A stretch of 10,410 bases of DNA from JBFHNV01 sp965365655 (GTDB taxonomy: Bacteria > Pseudomonadota > Gammaproteobacteria > HK1): positions 1 to 10,410 of the forward strand of contig CBDUCN010000180.1 of the NCBI GenBank assembly GCA_965365655.1, read 5' to 3'. The position numbers were made by a program, and so were the translations under genes. This document shows, one piece after another, positions 5,085 to 10,410 of the stretch (position 1 is its first letter; each line of letters opens with the position of its first letter). Under the pieces are notes generated by a model. It ran no database searches. It was not told where the DNA came from and was given only the letters and a program-made list of their open reading frames with translations.

Positions 5085-8000
5085 ATGACCGATTCCGCCG
5101 ACTCGCCGCTGGCGCCCGCCCTACCCGGGGCTGCGGGCCAACGCGTGCGCTGGAGCGGTCTGCACGGCAGCGCCCAGGGCCTCGCGGTGGCCAGCGCCGC
5201 GCGCGCCCACGACGGGCTCACCGTCCTCGTGGTCCCCGACAGCCCGGCCGCCGACCGCGCCGGCGCCGAGCTGGGTTTCTTCTGTTCCGGCGACGACGCC
5301 CTTCCGGTGCTGCACTTCCCGGACTGGGAGACCCTGCCGTACGACCAGTTCTCGCCGCACCAGGACATCGTCTCCGAGCGGCTGCAGACGCTGTACCGGC
5401 TGCCCCACACCCGGCGCGGGGTGCTGGTGGTGCCGGTGTCCACGCTGATGACGCGGGTCGCGCCACGGAGCTTCGTGGACAGCCACAGCGTGATGCTGGA
5501 GCGCGGCCAGCGCCTCGACGTCACGGCCTTCCGCCGGCGACTCGAGGAGGCCGGCTACCGTTGCGTCGGCCAGGTCATGGAGCACGGCGAGTTCGCGGTG
5601 CGCGGCTCTCTGCTGGACCTCTTCGCGATGGGCGCGAAGACGCCGTACCGGCTCGACCTGTTCGACGACGAGGTCGAGAGCATCCGCGCCTTCGACCCGG
5701 AGACCCAGCGCTCCGGCGACCGGGTGGAGCAGCTGCGGCTGCTGCCGGCGCGCGAGTACCCGCTGCACGCCGACGCGGTGGCGGCGTTCCGCCAGCGCTG
5801 GCGCGCGACCTTCGAGGGCGATCCCAACCGCTGCCCGGTGTACCGCGACGTGAGCCAGGGCCTCGCCCCGGCCGGCATCGAGTACTGGCTGAGTCTGTTC
5901 TTCGACGACCTTCAGACGCTGCCGGACTACCTTCCGCCCGACGCGCTGGTGATCGAGGCCGACGGCGTGCACGCGGCGGCGGAATCGTTCTGGCAACGCG
6001 CGTGCGAGCGCTTCGAGCAGTACCGACACGACCCGGAGCGCCCGCTGCTCGCCCCGGGCCGCGTGTTCCTGCAGGTGGGCGAGCTGCACGCGGCGCTGAA
6101 CCGCCACCGCCGGGTCACCGTCGAGCGCGCAGAGCAGCCGCGCGCCCCGGGGCACACCCGCTTCGCGACCCGGGCGCCCACGCAGATCCCGGTGGACGCG
6201 CGCGCGGCGGAGCCGCTCGCCCTCGTCTCGCGCTTCGTGGACGGATTCGACGGCCGGGTGCTGTTCATGGCGGAGAGCGCGGGACGGCGCGAGACCCTGC
6301 TCGAGACCTTCGCCGCGCGCGGGCTGCACCCGCACCCCGTCAGCGGCTGGCAGGCCTTCCTGGACGGCGACGAACGGGTCGCGATCACCGTCGCGCCGCT
6401 GGAGCAGGGTGCGGTGCTGGAGACGCCGGCCGTCGCGCTGGTGGCCGAGGCGCAGATGTTCGGCCAGCGCGCGATGCAGCGCAGACGGCGCAGGCGGCGC
6501 GGGCGCGACGCCGAGAGCATCGTGCGCGACCTGACGGAGCTGCAGACCGGGGCGCCGGTGGTGCACGAGGACCACGGCGTCGGGCGCTACCGCGGCCTCG
6601 AGACGCTGGAGGTCGGCGGCGCCGAGGGCGAGTTCCTGTGCATCGAGTACGCCGACGGCGACCGCCTGTACGTGCCGGTCGCGTCGCTGCACCTCGTGGG
6701 GCGTTACACCGGCGCCGACGCCGAAACCGCGCCGCTGCACCGTCTGGGCAGCGGGCAGTGGCTGAAGGCGCGCCGGCGCGCCGCGGAGAAGGCCTTCGAC
6801 GTCGCCGCAGAGCTGCTCGACGTGCACGCGCGGCGCGCGGCGCGTCCGGGCATCCGCTTCGAGGCGGACCCGGCGGCGCTCGCCGCGTTCGAGGCGGACT
6901 TCCCGTTCGAGGAGACGCCTGACCAGCGCCTCGCGATCGAGGCGGTGCTCGAGGACATGCGCTCCGACGCCGCGATGGACCGCCTGGTGTGCGGCGACGT
7001 CGGCTTCGGCAAGACGGAGGTCGCGATGCGCGCGGCCTTCGTCGCGGTGAGCGCGGGCTACCAGGTCGCGGTGCTGGTCCCGACCACCCTGCTCGCGCAG
7101 CAGCACCACCAGAACTTCCGCGATCGCTTCGCCGACCAGGCGGTGCGCATCGAGCAGCTCTCGCGCTTCCGCTCGAAGAAGGAGCGCGACGAGGTGGTGG
7201 CCGATCTCGCCGCAGGGCGCGTGGACATCGTGATCGGCACCCACCGGCTGGTGCAGGGCGACGTGCGCTTCAAGAAGCTCGGGCTCGCGATCATCGACGA
7301 GGAGCACCGCTTCGGCGTACGCCACAAGGAGCGACTGAAGGCGCTGCGCGCGGAGACCGACGTGCTCACGCTGACCGCGACTCCGATCCCGCGCACGCTG
7401 AACATGGCGCTGTCGGGCATGCGTGACCTGTCCATCATCGCGACGCCGCCCGAACGGCGTCTGTCGATCAAGACCTTCGTGCGCGAATGGAACGGCGCGC
7501 TGGTGCGCGAGGCGGTCGAGCGCGAGATCCGCCGCGGCGGGCAGGTGTACTTCGTGCACAACAAGGTCGAGAACATCGAGAAGACCGCGCGCGAGCTGGC
7601 CGAGCTGGTGCCCGACGCGACCGTCGAGATCGCGCACGGCCAGATGCGCGAGCGCGACCTCGAGCGCGTGATGCTGGACTTCTACCACCGGCGCTTCAAC
7701 GTGCTGGTGTGCACCACCATCATCGAGACGGGCATCGACGTGCCGTCGGCGAACACCATCATCATCAACCGCGCCGACCGCTTCGGGCTCGCCCAGCTGC
7801 ACCAGCTCCGCGGCCGCGTCGGGCGTTCGCACCACCGCGCCTACGCGTACCTCGTCGTGCCGCCGCGCGCCGCGATGACCGCCGACGCCGTGAAGCGCCT
7901 GGAGGCCATCGAGTCGCTGGAGGACCTCGGGATCGGCTTCACGCTGGCCACCCACGACCTCGAGATCCGCGGCGCAGGCGAGATCCTCGGCGAGGGCCAG

Positions 8001-8558
8001 AGCGGGCAGATCCACGAGGTCGGCTATGCGATGTACACGCGGCTGCTGGAACGCGCGGTGCGCGCGCTGCGCGCCGGGCGCGCGCCGGAGCTGGACCGCC
8101 CGCTGGACCACGGCGCCGAGGTGGACCTGCGCGCGCCGGCGCTGATCCCCGACGACTACCTGCCGGACGTGCACATGCGGCTGATGATGTACAAGCGCAT
8201 CGCGAGCGCCGAGGACGCCGACGCGCTCACCGGCCTGCGCGAGGAGATGGTGGACCGCTTCGGGCCGCTGCCCGGGGCGGCGCGCACGCTGTTCGACGTC
8301 ACGGCCGTCAAGCTCAAGGCGTCGCCGCTGGGCGTGACCAAGATCGACCTCGGTGCGAGCGGCGGGCGGGTGGTGTTCTCGGCCGAGCCGAACGTGGACC
8401 CCGCCAACGTCATCCGCCTCGTGCAGCGCGAGCCCGCGCGCTTTCGCCTCGACGGCGCGGACAAGCTGCGCCTGTCCATGGACCTGCCGGAGCTGGACGA
8501 TCGCATCGGCGCGGTCAACGACCTCCTCGACGCGCTGGGAACCCCGGCAGCGGCGTGA
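5085..8558 (+). CDS. mfd: Transcription-repair coupling factor Mfd, complete
   Basis: A 1157-residue cytoplasmic ATPase that binds RNA polymerase stalled at DNA damage, pushes it off, and recruits UvrA. E. coli Mfd has 1148 residues. The start at ATG 5085 gives a natural N-terminus (MTDSADSPLAPALPG); a TTG at 5028 would put GC-rich non-coding leader into the protein. In order: the UvrB-like N-terminal region with the UvrA-contact segment GQVMEHGEFAVRGSLLDLF; a linker with seven consecutive arginines (466-472); the RNA-polymerase-interacting (CarD-like) domain from about 486 (VVHEDHGVGRYRG, LYVPVASLHLVGRY); Walker A GDVGFGKTE (637-645, Lys643); Walker B DEEH (738-741); TLTATPIPRTLNMALSGMRD; the second RecA-like domain with TTIIETGIDVPSANT and QLRGRVGRSHH; the translocation-in-RecG region; and the C-terminal TRCF domain with LIPDDYLPDVHMRLMMYKR. 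All motor motifs look intact. The csiV-family gene follows after 47 bases on the same strand. Confidence 0.98.
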   Translation: MTDSADSPLAPALPGAAGQRVRWSGLHGSAQGLAVASAARAHDGLTVLVVPDSPAADRAGAELGFFCSGDDALPVLHFPDWETLPYDQFSPHQDIVSERLQTLYRLPHTRRGVLVVPVSTLMTRVAPRSFVDSHSVMLERGQRLDVTAFRRRLEEAGYRCVGQVMEHGEFAVRGSLLDLFAMGAKTPYRLDLFDDEVESIRAFDPETQRSGDRVEQLRLLPAREYPLHADAVAAFRQRWRATFEGDPNRCPVYRDVSQGLAPAGIEYWLSLFFDDLQTLPDYLPPDALVIEADGVHAAAESFWQRACERFEQYRHDPERPLLAPGRVFLQVGELHAALNRHRRVTVERAEQPRAPGHTRFATRAPTQIPVDARAAEPLALVSRFVDGFDGRVLFMAESAGRRETLLETFAARGLHPHPVSGWQAFLDGDERVAITVAPLEQGAVLETPAVALVAEAQMFGQRAMQRRRRRRRGRDAESIVRDLTELQTGAPVVHEDHGVGRYRGLETLEVGGAEGEFLCIEYADGDRLYVPVASLHLVGRYTGADAETAPLHRLGSGQWLKARRRAAEKAFDVAAELLDVHARRAARPGIRFEADPAALAAFEADFPFEETPDQRLAIEAVLEDMRSDAAMDRLVCGDVGFGKTEVAMRAAFVAVSAGYQVAVLVPTTLLAQQHHQNFRDRFADQAVRIEQLSRFRSKKERDEVVADLAAGRVDIVIGTHRLVQGDVRFKKLGLAIIDEEHRFGVRHKERLKALRAETDVLTLTATPIPRTLNMALSGMRDLSIIATPPERRLSIKTFVREWNGALVREAVEREIRRGGQVYFVHNKVENIEKTARELAELVPDATVEIAHGQMRERDLERVMLDFYHRRFNVLVCTTIIETGIDVPSANTIIINRADRFGLAQLHQLRGRVGRSHHRAYAYLVVPPRAAMTADAVKRLEAIESLEDLGIGFTLATHDLEIRGAGEILGEGQSGQIHEVGYAMYTRLLERAVRALRAGRAPELDRPLDHGAEVDLRAPALIPDDYLPDVHMRLMMYKRIASAEDADALTGLREEMVDRFGPLPGAARTLFDVTAVKLKASPLGVTKIDLGASGGRVVFSAEPNVDPANVIRLVQREPARFRLDGADKLRLSMDLPELDDRIGAVNDLLDALGTPAAA

Positions 8559-8605
8559 GCGCGTTGGCGGCGGTACACTCGCGCGGCACGCACCGAGGCA
8601 CGCCC

Positions 8606-9163
8606 ATGACACCACCGCGCACCTGGCGGGTCGCGCTGCTCGCGCTGGCGCTGATCGCGCCGGCCGGGCCGGCCGCCGCGCAGGACGACACCTGGTACGC
8701 CGTCGAGCTGATCGTGTTCGCGAACATCGACGGCGCGGCGTACGGTGAGGAGATCTGGCCGGTGGACCCCGGCGCCCCGGATCTGTCGCGGGCGGTGCCG
8801 GTGGCCGAGGGCATCGGCGTGCCGCCGGTGAGCCCCGCCGCGTACCGGCTGAGCGGCGTGTGGCAGGCCCTGAAGGGCTCCCGCGAGTACCGCCCGCTGC
8901 GCCACCTCGCGTGGACGCAGCCCGGCGAGACGCCGCGCGGCGCGCCCGTGGTGCTGGTCGGCGAGGAGCCCGAGGCCGCGGTGCGCGGCCTGGTGCAGAT
9001 CACGCGAGGGCGCTTCCTGCACGCGCGGGTGGACCTGGTCTACGACGACGCGGGCGATCGCTACCGCCTCGAGGCGCGGCGCCGCATGCGCTCGAACGAG
9101 CTGCACTACATCGACCATCCCCTGTTCGGGGTACTGGTGATGGTGACGCCGCTGCGCGACTGA
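8606..9163 (+). CDS. csiV: CsiV-family protein (periplasmic peptidoglycan-associated)
   Basis: A 185-residue secreted protein of the CsiV family (I believe PF10972). The Vibrio cholerae member binds peptidoglycan and is needed for cell-shape control with particular D-amino acids and LpoA. A GAGG ribosome binding site (8595-8598) lies 7 bases before the ATG. Residues 1-26 are a signal peptide (Arg, then an Ala/Leu core, cut near AAA-Q). Family features are the opening strand WYAVELIVFAN just after the cut, the EIWPVDPG segment, the middle YRLSGVWQALKGSREYRPLRHLAW, and the C-terminal strands GRFLHARVDLVYDD, RRRMRSNELHYIDHPLFGVLVMV. The last of these (R-R-M-R-S-x-E-L-H-Y-I-D-H-P-x-F-G) is the most diagnostic. 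Its place directly after mfd matches the arrangement I recall from Pseudomonas aeruginosa. It may be read through from mfd; a TACACT at 8574-8579 is a possible -10 but has no -35 partner. Confidence 0.88.
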   Translation: MTPPRTWRVALLALALIAPAGPAAAQDDTWYAVELIVFANIDGAAYGEEIWPVDPGAPDLSRAVPVAEGIGVPPVSPAAYRLSGVWQALKGSREYRPLRHLAWTQPGETPRGAPVVLVGEEPEAAVRGLVQITRGRFLHARVDLVYDDAGDRYRLEARRRMRSNELHYIDHPLFGVLVMVTPLRD

Positions 9164-9169
9164 GCGCCG

Positions 9170-9187
9170 CGCGGGCGCCCGCCCGTG
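9170..9187. terminator. Hairpin between convergent csiV and phosphorylase genes
   Basis: The whole 24-base gap between the two facing stop codons is nearly one hairpin: 9170-9176 pairs with 9181-9187 around a 4-base loop, 6 Watson-Crick pairs plus one G-U. The location fits a shared bidirectional terminator, but no U-tract follows on either strand. Confidence 0.4.
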
Positions 9188-9958
9188 TCACGCGTCCAGC
9201 AGCGCGTGAAGCAGCGCGCGTACCCGCCCCATGCCGACCTCGAGCTGCGCCTGGATGTCCTGCATCGTGATGGCGCCGGCGCCGCGGCCCGCCGCGGGAT
9301 TCGCGACCACCGCGACGTGCGCGTAGGCCAGGTCCAGCTCGCGGGCCAGCGCCGCCTCCGGCATCCCGGTCATCCCGACGACGTCGCAGCCGTCGCGCTC
9401 CAGGCGGTCGATCTCCGCCGCGCTCTCCAGCCGCGGGCCCTGGGTGGCCGCGTACGTTCCGGTGTCGGAGACCGCCACGCCGGCACGCTCGGCGCCGGCG
9501 ATCAGGCGCTGGCGCAGCGCCTCGTCGTAGGGTGACGTGAAATCCACGTGCACGACCCGCTCGGGGTCCGGACCGCCCTCGAAGTACGTGTGGCCGCGAC
9601 CCCACGTGTAGTCGATGATCTGATCCGGGATCAGGAGCCCGCCGGGTGCGAGGTCGGCGCGGATGCCGCCCACCGCCGCGACCGCGACGATGGCCGTCAC
9701 GCCCACCTCGCGCAGCGCCCACACGTTGGCCCGGTAGTTCACCTGGTGCGGGGGAATGGTGTGGCGGTACCCGTGACGCGCGAGAAAGGCCACCCCGTAG
9801 CCGTTCAGCGTGCCGTGCGTGACCGGGCCCGAGGGCTCTCCCCACGGCGTGTGCACCATCTCGCGGCGGGTGATCGCGAGGCCCTCGAGCGCGGTGAGGC
9901 CGGTGCCGCCGATGATCGCGAGCCCGCCTCCGCCCGGCGCGCCGCCCGCGCCGGCCAT
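9188..9958 (-). CDS. S-methyl-5'-thioinosine phosphorylase (MTAP/PNP family)
   Basis: A 256-residue cytoplasmic enzyme of the purine nucleoside phosphorylase / methylthioadenosine phosphorylase family. It splits S-methyl-5'-thioinosine with phosphate into hypoxanthine and methylthioribose-1-phosphate. Landmarks: phosphate-binding GGTG (17-20), RHG (61-63), PPHQVNYRANVWAL (69-82), YAATQGPRLES (169-179), and GMTGMPEAALARELDL (195-210). True MTAPs read about N-M-T-x-x-P-E here and later carry an Asp-rich TDYDCW loop that recognises 6-aminopurines. Here that loop is VVANPAAG (217-224), with Asn in the place expected for 6-oxopurine recognition, as in the characterised P. aeruginosa thioinosine phosphorylase PA3004. 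The start ATG shares one base with the hpt stop (TGATG), so translation is probably coupled. A glycine-rich stretch of about 12 residues precedes the first strand. Methylthioadenosine must be deaminated first, and that deaminase is not in the window. The alternative is an ordinary MTAP or PNP; the loop argues against MTAP. Confidence 0.9.
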   Translation of the reverse strand: MAGAGGAPGGGGLAIIGGTGLTALEGLAITRREMVHTPWGEPSGPVTHGTLNGYGVAFLARHGYRHTIPPHQVNYRANVWALREVGVTAIVAVAAVGGIRADLAPGGLLIPDQIIDYTWGRGHTYFEGGPDPERVVHVDFTSPYDEALRQRLIAGAERAGVAVSDTGTYAATQGPRLESAAEIDRLERDGCDVVGMTGMPEAALARELDLAYAHVAVVANPAAGRGAGAITMQDIQAQLEVGMGRVRALLHALLDA

Positions 9959-10410
9959 CAGCCCGACGCCTCGCCGGCCACGGCGTGGATGGCCGGAAGC
10001 TGGCGGTGCCAGCCCTTGTAGTCCATGCCGCAGCCGAACACGTAGCGATCCGGCACGCTGCCGCCCACGAAGTCGGCGCCGAGGCCCGGCACCCGCCGTT
10101 CGTGACGCTTCTCGACGAGCACCGCGCTGTGCACCTCGGCCGCGCCCGCGTCGCGCAGCGCGGCGAGGATCGCCGCGAGGGTGTGTCCCTCGTCCAGGAT
10201 GTCGTCGACGACCAGCACCTGCCGCCCGCGCACCCGCGCGGGGGGCGGCACGCGCCACTCCACCTCGTGGCCGCTGGTGCCCTGCCGGTAGCGGGTCGCG
10301 TGCACGTAGTCCAGCTCCAGCGGCATCTCGATGCGCCGCAGCAGCTCCACGGTCGGGATCAGCCCGCCGATCATGCACGCCAGCACCACGGGCGTCTGGC
10401 CGGCGAAGCG
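9958..10410 (-). CDS. hpt: Hypoxanthine-guanine phosphoribosyltransferase, C-terminal part (5' end outside window)
   Basis: The frame runs in from the right edge of the window and codes 150 residues of a type I phosphoribosyltransferase, which joins hypoxanthine or guanine to PRPP to form IMP or GMP. The PRPP-binding signature VLVVDDILDEGHT lies at 10218-10180, with the paired acidic residues and the following small-residue loop. Upstream are the early core strand VVLACMIGGLIPTVELL and the segment LELDYVHATRYRQGT, which carries the flexible-loop residues. Downstream are AVLVEKRHERR and VFGCGMDYKGWHRQLPAIH, the C-terminal purine-recognition region, where the family has an aromatic residue stacking on the base. 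It resembles the Hpt group of Pseudomonas-like bacteria more than Gpt or Apt. The N-terminus, perhaps 35 residues, is missing because the window ends. It overlaps the phosphorylase gene by one base, and that enzyme's product hypoxanthine is its substrate. Confidence 0.93.
   Translation of the reverse strand, partial: RFAGQTPVVLACMIGGLIPTVELLRRIEMPLELDYVHATRYRQGTSGHEVEWRVPPPARVRGRQVLVVDDILDEGHTLAAILAALRDAGAAEVHSAVLVEKRHERRVPGLGADFVGGSVPDRYVFGCGMDYKGWHRQLPAIHAVAGEASG

Noticed and set aside
8564..8579. Sigma70 promoter TTGGCG/TACACT before csiV
   Set aside because: The two hexamers are only 4 bases apart instead of about 17, and no other -35 is at the right distance. TACACT alone is too weak to call.
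5121..8615. A very long open frame (over 1100 codons) on the strand opposite mfd
   Set aside because: It is a mirror of mfd: with GC-rich codons ending in G or C, the complementary frame rarely meets a stop. Its translation is a low-complexity mix of Arg, Ala, Val, His and Gln with no family motif, while the plus strand encodes an intact, well-recognised Mfd.

Overview
The window is a densely packed, very GC-rich stretch of bacterial chromosome with strong G/C bias at third codon positions. It most resembles a high-GC gammaproteobacterium. The evidence is the adjacency of mfd and a csiV-family gene, a methylthioinosine phosphorylase of the Pseudomonas type next to a hypoxanthine-guanine phosphoribosyltransferase, and several Gram-negative envelope proteins. 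An Ectothiorhodospiraceae/Chromatiales-like source is an inference from composition and gene content; no RNA gene or other taxonomic marker is present. I see no insertion sequence, CRISPR array, tRNA, rRNA or attachment site.

Layout from left to right. (1) The 3' end of clpA (1-624, +). (2) A stand-alone MlaC/Ttg2D-like periplasmic protein (698-1321, +) followed after 15 bases by an Sfp-type 4'-phosphopantetheinyl transferase (1337-2116, +, probable TTG start). (3) A convergent gap of 194 bases (2117-2310) holding a GC-rich hairpin. (4) A three-gene minus-strand operon, read from 4964 down to 2311, with 25-base gaps between genes: a secreted protein with an SmpA/DUF2845-like N-terminus and a DUF4124-like tail, a LolA-like 'outer membrane lipoprotein-sorting' protein, and a predicted outer-membrane beta-barrel ending in phenylalanine. 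(5) A divergent promoter region of 120 bases (4965-5084). (6) mfd, complete (5085-8558, +). (7) csiV (8606-9163, +). (8) On the minus strand, convergent with csiV, an overlapping pair: hpt (10410-9958, 5' end outside the window) and the methylthioinosine phosphorylase gene (9958-9188).

Three themes stand out. One is housekeeping: ClpA proteolysis, transcription-coupled repair by Mfd, and septal/peptidoglycan CsiV. The second is purine and methionine salvage: the phosphorylase releases hypoxanthine, which the phosphoribosyltransferase converts to IMP, and the two genes overlap by one base. The third, and least understood, is an envelope-trafficking set: the LolA-like protein, the barrel, the small secreted protein and the nearby MlaC-like protein look like periplasmic and outer-membrane parts of a hydrophobic-cargo export route. 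The RND/MMPL permease that normally accompanies the LolA-like family is absent here. That orphan set is the best candidate for something under-described; the rest is conventional. Several hairpins are listed with low confidence, because GC-rich sequence forms such structures readily by chance.
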